A DNA stretch of 64,000 nt from Corynebacterium gallinarum (GTDB lineage Bacteria; Actinomycetota; Actinomycetes; Mycobacteriales; Mycobacteriaceae): assembly GCF_014837045.1 (NCBI RefSeq), contig NZ_JACSPR010000001.1:124001-188000 (forward strand). Reading direction: 5' to 3'. The position numbers were made by a program, and so were the translations under genes. A model generated the notes under the pieces. That model searched no databases, was not told the DNA's origin, and saw only the letters and a list, made by a program, of their open reading frames with translations. How positions within the stretch are numbered: position 1 is the stretch's first letter; every line of letters starts with the position of its first letter. Shown here piece by piece: positions 28,149 through 38,074 of the stretch.

Positions 28149-29990
28149 TTATCCCAGCAGCGCGTCTACAAAGCCCTCCACCTCGAACGGGGCGAGATCA
28201 TCCGCACCCTCGCCGAGGCCGACGAGCTTGACCGGCACACCGAGTTCCTCCTGGACCTGGAAGACGATGCCACCCTTGGCGGTGCCATCGAGCTTGGTCA
28301 GGACAACACCGGTGATATCCACGACATCGCGGAAGATGCGGGCCTGCTGCATACCGTTCTGGCCGACGGTCGCATCGAGGACCAGCAGGACCTCATCCAC
28401 AGGGGCCTTCTTCTCCACCACACGCTTGACCTTGCCCAGCTGATCCATGAGACCGGTGGAGGTGTGCAGACGACCGGCGGTGTCGATCAGCACCACATCG
28501 GCCTGCTGCTCGACACCCTTGGCCACGGCATCGAAGGCCACGGACGCCGGATCGGCGCCTTCAGCTCCGCGGACGGTGGTGGCACCGACACGACGGCCCC
28601 AGGTTTCAAGCTGATCCGCGGCGGCCGCACGGAAGGTATCGGCGGCACCCAGCAGCACCCTGTGCCCCATGGACACCAGGACGCGGGCGAGCTTGCCGGT
28701 GGTGGTGGTCTTACCGGTGCCGTTGACACCGACGACCAGGACCACCGCAGGCTTGCCCTCGAATGGCATGGCCCGGATGGAGCGGTCGAGGTCGGGGCGG
28801 CAGGCGTCGATAAGCGTGGCCCGCAGCATGGCGCGCGCCTCGGCCTCGCTGGAGACACCGTGCGCGGCGATCTTGTCGCGCAGTTCCTCAACCACCCGCA
28901 TGGTCACGGCGGCGCCGAGGTCTGCCTTGATCAGCATGGCCTCGATGTCCTCCCACGCGTCCTCATCCAGGTCGCCGGCGGTGAGGATACCCAGCACGGA
29001 CTTACCGAAGACATTCTGGGAGCGGGCGAGGCGACCACGCAGCTTGCCGATACGGCCGGCCGCCGGTGCGATCTCATCGAGGGGTTCCGGCGCGGGCTCG
29101 GGAGCAACCTCCGGGACCGGGGTCTGCTCACGCGCAGCCTCCGCGAACTCGGCGGTGACCTGTGCGGCCTCTGCGGCCTCCACAGCCTCATCCTGCACCA
29201 GGTTGGACTCCGCCGGGGTCTCCTCCTCCGGCAGCGCCGGCTCCTCCACAACCAGTTCCTCCACTGGCACCTCGGGCGCCTCAGCCAGCGCGGCCGCGGC
29301 ATCCACGGAGAGCTCCTCGGGGATGGCCTCCGGTTCGGCGGGGGCGGCGGGGGCGGCAGGCTCGACAGGCTCGACCTCGCGCTTGTCGACGTCGCCCCCG
29401 TCCCACTTGACCGACTTTCCGGTCGGGGCAGTCGGGGTGGGTTCCGCGGGTGCTGCAGGCTCGGTCGGCTCAGGTACCGCGACCGGGGTGGTCTCAGCCG
29501 CGGGTTCGATAATGGGTTCTGCGACCGGCTCGTCGTGGATCACGGGCTCAACCGGGGTGGCGTCCTCGCGGATCTCCTCGGGTGCCTGTGGCGCCTCCGG
29601 AACATTGACCGGATCGGCCTGGGGGGCAGGCTCCGGCGTGGGGACCGGTTCCGGGAGGATCGGGGTCACCCCGGTGGAATCCTTCTCCCGGGTCCGGTCC
29701 GTGGTGTCCGGTTCCCACAGCTGCTTGGCCTGTGGCGGGTTCAGCTTCTGATCATCGCGGAGCACCGGCTCCTTTTGATCAGCGGGTTTCGCCGGGGCGA
29801 AGTTGAACCCGCCCTGGGCCTGGTAGTTACCGGATTTCTCCTGCTGGGTGAGCTGTTTCTTCTCCTCCTCAGCCGGTTTTTCAAAACTAACGGTCTTTGA
29901 TTCTGCCCGCTTCCTACCCACGATCAACACGATGATGATCGCCAGTATGACGAGGAGAACTAATCCTACAATCCAAAAAGTCGCATCCAT
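28149..29990 (-). CDS. ftsY: Signal recognition particle receptor FtsY
   Basis: FtsY is the membrane receptor of SRP. With the ATG at 29990 the protein has 613 residues. It begins with a membrane anchor (FWIVGLVLLVILAIIIVLIVG) and then has a very long acidic, Pro/Ala/Glu-rich region (about residues 30-300). The NG GTPase domain follows, with VGVNGTGKTTTTGKLARVL, DTAGRLHTSTG and TKLDGTAKGG. The true transmembrane anchor and long acidic linker are typical of actinobacterial FtsY and unlike E. coli FtsY, which lacks a spanning helix. Confidence 0.95.
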   Translation of the reverse strand: MDATFWIVGLVLLVILAIIIVLIVGRKRAESKTVSFEKPAEEEKKQLTQQEKSGNYQAQGGFNFAPAKPADQKEPVLRDDQKLNPPQAKQLWEPDTTDRTREKDSTGVTPILPEPVPTPEPAPQADPVNVPEAPQAPEEIREDATPVEPVIHDEPVAEPIIEPAAETTPVAVPEPTEPAAPAEPTPTAPTGKSVKWDGGDVDKREVEPVEPAAPAAPAEPEAIPEELSVDAAAALAEAPEVPVEELVVEEPALPEEETPAESNLVQDEAVEAAEAAQVTAEFAEAAREQTPVPEVAPEPAPEPLDEIAPAAGRIGKLRGRLARSQNVFGKSVLGILTAGDLDEDAWEDIEAMLIKADLGAAVTMRVVEELRDKIAAHGVSSEAEARAMLRATLIDACRPDLDRSIRAMPFEGKPAVVLVVGVNGTGKTTTTGKLARVLVSMGHRVLLGAADTFRAAAADQLETWGRRVGATTVRGAEGADPASVAFDAVAKGVEQQADVVLIDTAGRLHTSTGLMDQLGKVKRVVEKKAPVDEVLLVLDATVGQNGMQQARIFRDVVDITGVVLTKLDGTAKGGIVFQVQEELGVPVKLVGLGEGADDLAPFEVEGFVDALLG

Positions 29991-30338
29991 GCCCTCTATA
30001 GTGGCAGGTTTCCTTGTCGCGCACACCGCTAGCCCACGGTTTTTGCTCCATTTCCTGAGTAAGACATGCAGAGGCACGGATCAATGCGTGGAAAACGCAG
30101 GGTGCTGATCATGCCATGGTGGAATGATTAGGTCGATGGATATCTTCTCGGGGGAGCATCTGTGGACGGTACGGAGAGCACCGCCGTTACAGGATCAGCT
30201 CACCTGAGTCCTGACAGAAGTGATGACCTGACGCGGTATTCCGGTTGACCGCACCACGAGATCGGGGCTCTTATCGCACCGGTTTCCGGATACCACCAAC
30301 CCTGTGAGGGATGCCTTCCCCGTGACTTGTACAAGATG
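29991..30338. other. Region upstream of ftsY and the toxin-antitoxin pair
   Basis: About 350 bases between divergent genes. I see the antitoxin promoter at its right edge and no other supported feature. Confidence 0.4.
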
Positions 30339-30344
30339 TACGCT
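30327..30344 (+). promoter_or_regulatory. Promoter and probable operator of the antitoxin-toxin operon
   Basis: A -10 hexamer TACGCT (30339-30344) lies six bases before the ATG at 30351, so the mRNA is probably leaderless. The palindrome TTGTACAA (30327-30334) and the inverted pair GTAC-N5-GTAC (30329-32 and 30338-41) overlap it, as expected for autorepression by the antitoxin. Confidence 0.5.
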
Positions 30345-30350
30345 AGGGGC

Positions 30351-30602
30351 ATGAGTACCACCGTCACTCCCAGCGAGTTCCGTCAAGAGCAGAGCCACTT
30401 CCTCGAGATTGCACAGCGCGAACCCGTCGCGATTCTCAGCAGGGGAACCCGCCGTCGCGCGGTGGTGGTGTCCCCGGATTTCTATGACCGTGCCGTCCAG
30501 GCCCTGGAGGATATCGAAGATATCCGCGCGGCCGCCGCTGCCCGTCAGGAGACCGGCACCATCTCCCACGAGGACCTCAAAGCCGAACTCGGACTTGACT
30601 GA
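30351..30602 (+). CDS. Antitoxin, Phd/YefM family
   Basis: This 83-residue protein starts at the ATG at 30351. The N-terminal half has the Phd/YefM fold (VTPSEFRQEQSHFLEIAQREPVAILSRG, then RRAVVVSPDFYDRAVQAL), which dimerises and binds the operator. The acidic C-terminal part (DIEDIRAAAAARQETGTISHEDLKAELGLD) would wrap the toxin. It precedes a RelE-type toxin by 11 bases. Confidence 0.87.
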   Translation: MSTTVTPSEFRQEQSHFLEIAQREPVAILSRGTRRRAVVVSPDFYDRAVQALEDIEDIRAAAAARQETGTISHEDLKAELGLD

Positions 30603-30613
30603 CCCACCAGTTC

Positions 30614-30886
30614 ATGACAGATTCGCGCTACTCCATCACATATAAACCCTCGGCTGCCAAAGCCCTCCGCAAACTGGATCGACAGCACCAACGATCGATC
30701 ATCGCTGCTATCGATGCCCTGGCGCATGATCCCCGCCCCGACGGCGTGAAGAAGCTACAGGGCGGCATGGGTGAATACCGCCTACGGGTAGGTTCATACC
30801 GGGTTATCTATGACATCAATGACGGGGAGTTAATCATCCTGGTTCTCCACCTCGGCCACCGCAGAGAGATCTACCGGAAACTCTAA
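30614..30886 (+). CDS. RelE/ParE-superfamily toxin
   Basis: This 90-residue basic protein has the RelE fold: YSITYKPSAAKALRKLDRQ, LAHDPRPDGVKKLQGG, YRLRVGSYRVIYDINDGELIILVLHLGHRREIY. The Arg/Tyr residues near YRLRVGSYRV and the C-terminal HRREIYRKL are typical of the RelE mRNA-cleaving branch and not of gyrase-poisoning ParE. No ribosome binding site is evident, so translation probably depends on the antitoxin gene. Confidence 0.87.
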   Translation: MTDSRYSITYKPSAAKALRKLDRQHQRSIIAAIDALAHDPRPDGVKKLQGGMGEYRLRVGSYRVIYDINDGELIILVLHLGHRREIYRKL

Positions 30887-30955
30887 CCACACGCGCGATC
30901 AGGGCGTTGATACCCCGTGAAAAGCCGGGACTCACAGGTGAGCTCGTAAGGGAAA

Positions 30956-30986
30956 ACCCGCCCCCGGTGCGATCACAGGGGCGGGT
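30956..30986 (-). terminator. Terminator downstream of the 1126-residue protein gene
   Basis: ACCCGCCCC (30956-30964) pairs with GGGGCGGGT (30978-30986). On the minus strand the stem is followed by TTT, so it can end the transcript from 31005. Confidence 0.75.
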
Positions 30987-31004
30987 GGTACGGGAACAGG
31001 GGAA

Positions 31005-34000
31005 TTAGTCCACCAACCCGGGGTTGGTCACGCCCAGCACCATGGCCTCCGCGGAGATGAGATCCCCGGTGACCAGGTCCGGAACCAGATCGGCGATCCG
31101 GCTCCACCCACCGGCGGCGCGGTCGAGGGTACGGGTCTTGCCGATGAGATCATGGGCGTGCAGACGCGAGGAGAGGGCGAACACCAGGGAGACCACCGGG
31201 GTCAGCGCCCACATGTTCTCGGCCTTGTTGGTGTCCACACCATCGAGCTTGTCGAAACGGATGCGCGCCGAGGAGTACAGCTGACGCTGGGTGCCGCGCA
31301 TGGCGCGCAGCAGATCCACCGCTGTCTTCATCAGGCCCTCTGCCTGGAGGACCTCATTGAGCTCCGCACGTTTTTTGAAGGTCTCGAACACCGCCATGAG
31401 ACGGGTGTTGTCCGCCATGAGCGGGCCCGGGACGATATCGGCGTTGCTGAAGAACATCTCCAACAGTGCGGCCTGCTGGGCGGCGTTCATGCTGGCGATC
31501 GCCACGGTGGACTGATCCACACAGGCGGTATCCAGGGTGGAATCACGTCCGGTGGCCAGGGTGGACAGGATGTTGCGTCCCGCGACCTCCTCCAGCTGGC
31601 TCAGGATCGGCAGCAGCGGGGTGCGGTTGCCCAGCTCCTCGGCCTCCTTGAACGCGCCGGGCAGTGCGCCCAGCAGCTGGAGGGTACCGATCCACGCGGT
31701 GCGGTGGATCTCGGTGGCCGGGGTGTCGGTGGTGAACGGGGAGGCCGCCAGACCGGAGGAGATCACCTTGCCGGGCAGGGCATGCGCCGGCACCAGTGAG
31801 GCGGACAGGCCCTTCAGCGCCGCCGCCGGGTGGGCACGCAGCGCGGAGTGGACGACCGGCAGGTGCTCGGTGTTGCCCTGCTCCGACCAGATGTGGGAGA
31901 CATCCCACAGCGCGGGCACCACGGCCTCTGAGACCGGTGGTTCCTCCACTGCCCCGCCGAAGAAGGCGGAGAGCTGGGCGAAGTCCTCGGACTGGTTGGC
32001 GTAGTAGCCCTCCTGCTCCACGGTCACCGCGGTGGAACCCGGGGACAGTGGGGTCAGCAGAGTGGTGAACGGATCGGCGGTGTGCAGCTGGACCAGCAGG
32101 GGGCCGGCCCCCACCAGGCCCTCCGGCAGGGCGACGCGCTCACCGGTGACCGGGATCTCCACGGCCCGGACCCACGGTGCGGTGGTCGGCCAGATCCAGG
32201 CGCCGAGCTTGCGTCCGGCGACCAGGTCCTCGAAGACCAGATCCGTGCCGTCGATGGTGATCCCGGTGCAGTGCTCCACCTTGTCCAGGACGGCGATGGT
32301 GACGCTGAGTCGGCGGTCAGCGCGCAGTTCCGTCCACTCGAATTCGATGGAACCACGCGGCACCACCAGCGTGCTGGCGGCGATCTCCTTCATCGGGGCG
32401 ACCAGGGTGCGTCCGTTGTCCGGGGTGGTCATCCGGATGGTGCGCAGGGGCGAACCATGGTGGTTGCGCACACTGATGCGGGGATCACCGACCTGGACAC
32501 CGGTGCGGATACGCAGCTCACCGGCACCATCAAGATCCCGGGGACGGCACACCGTGCGGGTGACGCGCCACATCGGGGGTTCGGTGGTCACCGGCAGCTC
32601 GATGGCGATCTGTGGTGGGACGAACCGCAGCGGCATCTGGTCACCCTCGTCGGTGGTGACCACGAACCCGGCATTCGGGTCAGTTGCGCCGACGCCCACG
32701 AGGCGGGGCTCCGCGGTGAAGTGCTTCTCACCGGGGCGCACCCTCAGGGTGGCCTCGGACAGGCCGGCGGTGGTGGGGATGCGGAAGGAACTCTCCGCAC
32801 CGACCATCTCCAGCTCGGTGGTCATGCCCTCGACGATGGCGTACTCGTGACGGAAGGATTCATTGCGTGGTCCACGCAGGCGGACCAGGTACTCCCCCAC
32901 CCACGGGGCGTCGTAGGCCTCGGGGTCGAAGATGTAGAACACGCCGCCCTCAGCCGGGACCTCCAGGGGTTCCGGTTCCGCGATCTCATCACCGGCGCTG
33001 CCGACACCGGCATAAGCGGAGATGGACAGCATCCAGGTCTCATCCCGCCCGCTCAGCGTCGGGGGGAATTCCGCGATGAGCGATTCGGCGTGCACGGCCA
33101 ACCCGGTGGTGGAACGCACATGCGGAACCAGCGCCTGGTGCGGGTGGTGGAAGGCCACGCGACGACGCGGGTCGATGCAGCGGATCTCCTTGTTCACCTT
33201 CAGTGAGGCCAGTCCACGGGCATCCACACGCGAACACGTCCAGGAGGTCCACCCCTCCACCTCGAAGGAGTCGAGCACCGGGATCGGTTCCCCGGTGACC
33301 ACGTCCTCCAGGGTGGATTCGGTCGGCGCCAGCACATAGATCTCCTGGTGGTGCAGGGAGAGCTTATCGGTGAGGTTCTCACCACGGGCGGAGAACACCA
33401 GCACCGGATCGGTGAAGTCAACCACCGGCACCACCCAGGTGATCTGGTTGGTGGTGTCGGTGACGGTGGTTTCCCGGATCTGACGTTCCAGCGTCACATC
33501 CAGGGCCTCGGAGTACCCGGAGGTGTCCCCCCAGGCGCGGCCGGTGCTGTAGATACGGGTCGTGCCCTCCAGGCTGACCCGCCAGGTGACCTCACCGTCG
33601 TTGACACGCTGTTCGGGTAGACGCAGGCAGACCTTGCGCCGCTCGGCGTCGAGGATCAGTCGGGGACGCAGCTCACGCAGGGCAACACCCACGGAGTTCT
33701 CCCGGTCCTCGGTGCCCACGGGGCGTTCACGCAGTTCCGCGACGAAGAGTTCATCCACCATGGCGGGCAGGGTGGTCTCCCGCTCACGGTCGGGCCAGGA
33801 CGTCGGATGGGACTGGGCGAAGTCGCACAGTTCACGCACGCCGCCGAGCAGGGCATCCGCCCACTGCGGGGCCAGCCTGCGGACGGTATCGAACATGGCG
33901 GGGAACTCCTCCGAACCGGTTTCCACCGCGGTGAGCACCGCCGCCACCTCCCTTCCGGTAACGCCACAGTGCAGGGAGAGGATCTCGATCGGATCGGCCT

Positions 34001-34385
34001 CCTCGGCGGGGACGGTAAGGCCGGCCTTCACCAGCAGCCTCTCCACCTCATTGGCCATCACAGCACCCTGATCGGGTTCCAGACCGAGGCCACCGAAGTA
34101 CTCGGTGAAGAAGTCCTGCGGGTCCACCACGCGCGCGGCCCGGGAGACCAGGCTCGCCACAGTGAGACCGGGTGTCATGTCCAGCAGTTCGGTGATATCC
34201 GCGCCTGCAGCGAGCTGGCGGGACAGGAAGGTGCCGTAGAAACGGTCGATGCGCTCCAGTTCGTCGCTACGCAGCTGGGCCTGGGCGAAGTACTCCACCC
34301 CGGCCAGCCGCTGGGTAAGTTCCAGCTCGGTCTGGGATGCCCATCCGAGTAAAGAATCATTGAAATCGGCGATGCCACCAGGCAT
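31005..34385 (-). CDS. Large protein of unknown function between ftsY and smc
   Basis: This 1126-residue protein is well supported as a gene: GGGGAGAG lies seven bases before the ATG at 34385, it has no stop over 3.4 kb, and a terminator follows. I recognise no domain. By eye it has a helical N-terminus (about 1-260), a long beta-rich middle (about 260-830) with tandem immunoglobulin-like or sandwich-like units and frequent WRV, GEYLVRLRG and WVRAVEIPV strands, and a helical C-terminal third (about 850-1126). There is no signal peptide and no membrane segment, so it is probably cytoplasmic. It lies beside a toxin-antitoxin pair and between highly conserved genes. A scaffold, defence or large adaptor role is speculation. 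Confidence 0.75.
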   Translation of the reverse strand: MPGGIADFNDSLLGWASQTELELTQRLAGVEYFAQAQLRSDELERIDRFYGTFLSRQLAAGADITELLDMTPGLTVASLVSRAARVVDPQDFFTEYFGGLGLEPDQGAVMANEVERLLVKAGLTVPAEEADPIEILSLHCGVTGREVAAVLTAVETGSEEFPAMFDTVRRLAPQWADALLGGVRELCDFAQSHPTSWPDRERETTLPAMVDELFVAELRERPVGTEDRENSVGVALRELRPRLILDAERRKVCLRLPEQRVNDGEVTWRVSLEGTTRIYSTGRAWGDTSGYSEALDVTLERQIRETTVTDTTNQITWVVPVVDFTDPVLVFSARGENLTDKLSLHHQEIYVLAPTESTLEDVVTGEPIPVLDSFEVEGWTSWTCSRVDARGLASLKVNKEIRCIDPRRRVAFHHPHQALVPHVRSTTGLAVHAESLIAEFPPTLSGRDETWMLSISAYAGVGSAGDEIAEPEPLEVPAEGGVFYIFDPEAYDAPWVGEYLVRLRGPRNESFRHEYAIVEGMTTELEMVGAESSFRIPTTAGLSEATLRVRPGEKHFTAEPRLVGVGATDPNAGFVVTTDEGDQMPLRFVPPQIAIELPVTTEPPMWRVTRTVCRPRDLDGAGELRIRTGVQVGDPRISVRNHHGSPLRTIRMTTPDNGRTLVAPMKEIAASTLVVPRGSIEFEWTELRADRRLSVTIAVLDKVEHCTGITIDGTDLVFEDLVAGRKLGAWIWPTTAPWVRAVEIPVTGERVALPEGLVGAGPLLVQLHTADPFTTLLTPLSPGSTAVTVEQEGYYANQSEDFAQLSAFFGGAVEEPPVSEAVVPALWDVSHIWSEQGNTEHLPVVHSALRAHPAAALKGLSASLVPAHALPGKVISSGLAASPFTTDTPATEIHRTAWIGTLQLLGALPGAFKEAEELGNRTPLLPILSQLEEVAGRNILSTLATGRDSTLDTACVDQSTVAIASMNAAQQAALLEMFFSNADIVPGPLMADNTRLMAVFETFKKRAELNEVLQAEGLMKTAVDLLRAMRGTQRQLYSSARIRFDKLDGVDTNKAENMWALTPVVSLVFALSSRLHAHDLIGKTRTLDRAAGGWSRIADLVPDLVTGDLISAEAMVLGVTNPGLVD

Positions 34386-34592
34386 GTATACACTCTCCCC
34401 GCGTGAACGCGTTCCACATTGAAACCGGCATGACAGCTGTTAGGCGTCATTGAAATGCCCTCTCACCCTACCCCACCACTGGAGTCCCGCCCGCGCAGGG
34501 AATGCCTTCCAGCCGGTCACGCAGCCGGTGCAGTAACCAACCCCACAATCACGATTGGGCAGGTCGGGGGATACATTCCAGTCCCACAGGTG

Positions 34593-37500
34593 CTACCCGG
34601 CTACCGTGGCGACGGTATCCGCGCGCTCCATGCGCTGACTGATCACGCGGGTCACCCCGTCGCCACGCATGGTCACGCCGTAGAGCACATTGGCCACATC
34701 CATCGTGGGTTTCTGGTGCGTGATCACGATCAGCTGGGAATCGCGGCGCAGTTCCTCGAACAGGGCGATCAGGCGACGCAGGTTCACATCATCAAGTGCG
34801 GCCTCCACCTCGTCCATGACGTAGAACGGGCTGGGGCGGGCACGGAAGATGGCCACCAGCATCGCCAGGGCGGTCAGGGACTTCTCACCACCGGAGAGCA
34901 GGGACAGGCGTTTGACCTTCTTGCCCGGTGGCCGGGCCTCCACCTCGATGCCGGTGGTCAGCAGATCATCGGGGTCGGTGAGCAGTAGTCGGCCCTCGCC
35001 ACCCGGGAAGAGGGTGTCGAACACCTTCGGGAACTCGCGTTCCACATCGTGCCAGGCATCGGTGAACAGCTGCAGGATCCTGGCGTCCACCTCCTCGATG
35101 ACACCGCGCAGATCGGCGCGGGCCTGTTCCACGTCACGCACCTGGGTGGCCAGGAACTCATAACGTTCCTCCAGTGCCTTGAACTCCTCCAGCGCCAGGG
35201 GGTTGACCTTGCCCAGGGATGCCAGGTCCTTCTCCGCCTGTTTCAGCCGGGCACGCTGGACGCCCTCGTCGAAGTGTTCGTCGGGGGTGTAGTCGCGCAG
35301 CAGCTCCGCCACCGGGACACCCAGTTGTTCGGTGATCTTGGCAACGGCCTCCTCCATGCGTACCTGCGCCTGGGAGCGGGCCAGTTCCAGGGCATGGGCG
35401 TTGTCATGCAGACGGTCCAGCTGGCGTCGCGCGGCGCTGACGGCATCGCGTGCCCGGGCCAGCTGTGTGGCCAACGCCGCCTTCTCCCGGTTGTAGGCAT
35501 CCCGGTCCTTCGTCGCCTGTGCCAGGGCAATGGAGACACGTTCAGCCACATCGCGGGCACCACGCTGGACGGTGGCCGCCAGGTCGGTGCGGCGACGGCG
35601 TTGCGCCACGGCCTGCTCATGTCGCATCTTCGCCTGACGCTCCTGCTCGGCCTGCCGACGCAGACCATCTCCCCGACCCCGGACCTGCACGGCGCGTTCC
35701 TCCGCGGTGTGCAGCGCCAGTCGTGCCTCCATCTCCATGGCCCTGACCTGGGCCAGTGCTGTGGTGGCTGCATCCCTGTCCCGGGTGGAGGGTTCCGTCA
35801 TCTCGGTGTCATCCTCGATGCGGGAGAGACGGTCGACGATCTCCTCCAACTCCATGCGCAACTGGTCCCGGCGGTGCTCCGCGTCGGTGAGCCTGCCGGA
35901 GTGGCGGTCACGTTCGGATTCGACCGTCCGGTGCTGCCGGTCCAGCCGGGTGATGTCACGGGTGATGGCTTCCAGCGCCATGTCGGATTCCCGGAGGGCA
36001 GCGGCCCGCGCAGCAGCCTCGATGCGGGTGTGCTCCGCGGCGACCCGCGCCCCCTCCACGGTTCCGGCGAGGTCACCCAGCACACGGGACACCTCAGCCA
36101 GTTGTGCGCGGGCATCATCGATCTGGGCGGTGATCTCCACCGTCGAGGTGCCGGTGCCGAGCTGGATCCACCCGGAGCCTGCGACCACGCCCTCCCGGGT
36201 CACCGCGCGCAGGCGTGGATCATCGTGGATGACGGTGCGGGCGGTGGGCAGGTCGTCGACAAGCACCACGTCGGCGAGCAGGCGGGTGACCGGGCCGACC
36301 ACGGTGGCGTCCAGGGACACATGATCCAGCAGCCAGGTGGCCCCGGTCGGCAGGACCGCGTCGAGACGCCACGCCCTCTGTTCGTCCGTCGCGGCGACGA
36401 GAACGGTGCGGGACACGCCAGCGTCGACAAGCTTGTCGACGACCTCCCCGGTCACCACACCCGCGAGCGCGTCGGCGTGCGCCCCGAGCGCGGCGGCCAG
36501 AGCCTTGTCGACGCCATCCTGTGGACGCACAAGCTGGGCCAGAAGCGGATAGTCAAGCACCTGTTCCGCTGATGAGCGGGGGCGGTTCTGGGCGAGGGTG
36601 TCGATGCGTGATTCCAGTCGGGACACCTCCCGCTCCAGTTCACCACGCCTGCCACGCAGTTCCTCGAGACGGGTCTCGGCCATGTCGGCCTCGGCGCGCG
36701 CCTGGGTGTGCGCGGTGTCCAGGGGATCACGCCCGGAGAGGATCTCCGCGTGGCGCTGCTCCGCGCGTCGGCGTTCCCCCTCCGACTCGAGGACACGCTG
36801 GTTGAGCTCCGCACGCTGCTCGCCGAGACGCTCCACCTCATCCTCGGCAGCCTGCAACCGGGTGCGCAGGGATTCCTCGCCGGCCAGCAGACGGACGACA
36901 CCCTCCCGGCGGTCAGAGATCGCGCGGACCTGGGCGAGGTGTTCACGTTCCGCCTCCCGGGCTGCCTCCGCCCGGTCCTCGGCCTCCTCCCGGATGGAGT
37001 CGAGCCGCTCGGCGGCCATCTCCACCTGCATCTCCAACTCCTCCAACTCCCGGTCGGCCTGTTCCGCACGGCGCAGCAGGTCATCGGGGTCGGGGCCGGT
37101 GTAGGCGGTGTCCAGCACCCCGGAATTGGCCCGGTCCGCGGCGATACGCATGGTTGCCGAGACCCGTTCCGCCAGGGAGGACAGATCAAACCAGAGCTGC
37201 TGGGCCTGTTCCGCCCGCGGGGTGATCTCGGCGAGGTGCAACTCCAGCTCCGCCTGGGTGCCGGCGGCCTCCTCGAGTGCCTCCCGGGCTGTCTCCACCT
37301 GGTCGCGGATCATCTTCTCGCGGTCGGTGGAGGTCTCGAGTTTCTCCGAGAGCCTGACGATCTCAAACCCGGCGATCTGGAACCGCGCATCACGCAGATC
37401 CGCCTGGACGGTTGCTGCCCGGCGTGCCGCCTCGGCCTGACGCGCCAGGGGTTTGAGCTGTCGACGCAGCTCCTCCGTGAGATCCATGAGGCGGTCGAGG

Positions 37501-38060
37501 TTGACCTGCATGCCCTGGATTTTGCGCTGGGCCTTCTCCTTGCGACGCCGGTGCTTGAGCACACCGGCGGCCTCCTCGATATAGGCCCGGCGTTCCTCTG
37601 GGCGGGATTCCAGGATCTCGGCGAGCTTCCCCTGGCCGACCATGATGTGCATCTCCCGGCCGATGCCGGAATCCGACAACAGTTCCTGAATATCCATGAG
37701 CCGGGCACGGGCACCGTTGATCTCATACTCGCTGGCGCCGTCCCGGAACATCCGGCGGGTGACGGAAACCTCGGTGTAGTCAATCGGCAGGGCACCATCG
37801 GAATTGTCGATGGTGAGGGTGACCTCCGCGCGACCCAGCGGTTTCCGGTCACCCGCACCGGCGAAGATCACATCCTCCATCTTGCCGCCACGCAGGGTCT
37901 TGGCGGACCCCTCCCCCATGACCCAGGCCAGGGCGTCCACGACATTGGACTTGCCGGAACCGTTCGGGCCCACCACGGCACAGATGCCGGGTTCGAATTT
38001 CAGGGTCGTTGCAGAGGCGAAGGACTTGAACCCCTTGAGCGTCAACGATTTCAGATACAT
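34593..38060 (-). CDS. smc: Chromosome segregation ATPase SMC
   Basis: SMC organises and separates the chromosome with ScpA and ScpB. The 1155-residue protein has the N-terminal Walker A GPNGSGKSNVVDALAWVMGE (about 32-51), long coiled coils (about 170-500 and 680-1000), a hinge near residues 505-640, and the C-terminal signature LLSGGEKSLTALAML with Walker B PFYVMDEVEAALDD. The length is usual. acyP follows its start 15 bases upstream on the same strand, and the two are probably co-transcribed. The gene contains the self-complementary sequence GTCGACAAGCTTGTCGAC (36423-36440). Confidence 0.96.
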   Translation of the reverse strand: MYLKSLTLKGFKSFASATTLKFEPGICAVVGPNGSGKSNVVDALAWVMGEGSAKTLRGGKMEDVIFAGAGDRKPLGRAEVTLTIDNSDGALPIDYTEVSVTRRMFRDGASEYEINGARARLMDIQELLSDSGIGREMHIMVGQGKLAEILESRPEERRAYIEEAAGVLKHRRRKEKAQRKIQGMQVNLDRLMDLTEELRRQLKPLARQAEAARRAATVQADLRDARFQIAGFEIVRLSEKLETSTDREKMIRDQVETAREALEEAAGTQAELELHLAEITPRAEQAQQLWFDLSSLAERVSATMRIAADRANSGVLDTAYTGPDPDDLLRRAEQADRELEELEMQVEMAAERLDSIREEAEDRAEAAREAEREHLAQVRAISDRREGVVRLLAGEESLRTRLQAAEDEVERLGEQRAELNQRVLESEGERRRAEQRHAEILSGRDPLDTAHTQARAEADMAETRLEELRGRRGELEREVSRLESRIDTLAQNRPRSSAEQVLDYPLLAQLVRPQDGVDKALAAALGAHADALAGVVTGEVVDKLVDAGVSRTVLVAATDEQRAWRLDAVLPTGATWLLDHVSLDATVVGPVTRLLADVVLVDDLPTARTVIHDDPRLRAVTREGVVAGSGWIQLGTGTSTVEITAQIDDARAQLAEVSRVLGDLAGTVEGARVAAEHTRIEAAARAAALRESDMALEAITRDITRLDRQHRTVESERDRHSGRLTDAEHRRDQLRMELEEIVDRLSRIEDDTEMTEPSTRDRDAATTALAQVRAMEMEARLALHTAEERAVQVRGRGDGLRRQAEQERQAKMRHEQAVAQRRRRTDLAATVQRGARDVAERVSIALAQATKDRDAYNREKAALATQLARARDAVSAARRQLDRLHDNAHALELARSQAQVRMEEAVAKITEQLGVPVAELLRDYTPDEHFDEGVQRARLKQAEKDLASLGKVNPLALEEFKALEERYEFLATQVRDVEQARADLRGVIEEVDARILQLFTDAWHDVEREFPKVFDTLFPGGEGRLLLTDPDDLLTTGIEVEARPPGKKVKRLSLLSGGEKSLTALAMLVAIFRARPSPFYVMDEVEAALDDVNLRRLIALFEELRRDSQLIVITHQKPTMDVANVLYGVTMRGDGVTRVISQRMERADTVATVAG

Positions 38061-38074
38061 ATCGGCTTCAGAGT

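Noticed and set aside
28080-29900. 606-codon open frame on the plus strand
   Set aside because: It runs antisense to ftsY, whose GTPase motifs are clear; GC-rich third positions leave the opposite strand open, and it has no domain.
34593-38060. parS-like site near smc
   Set aside because: I looked for the TGTTNCACGTGAAACA consensus and saw none.
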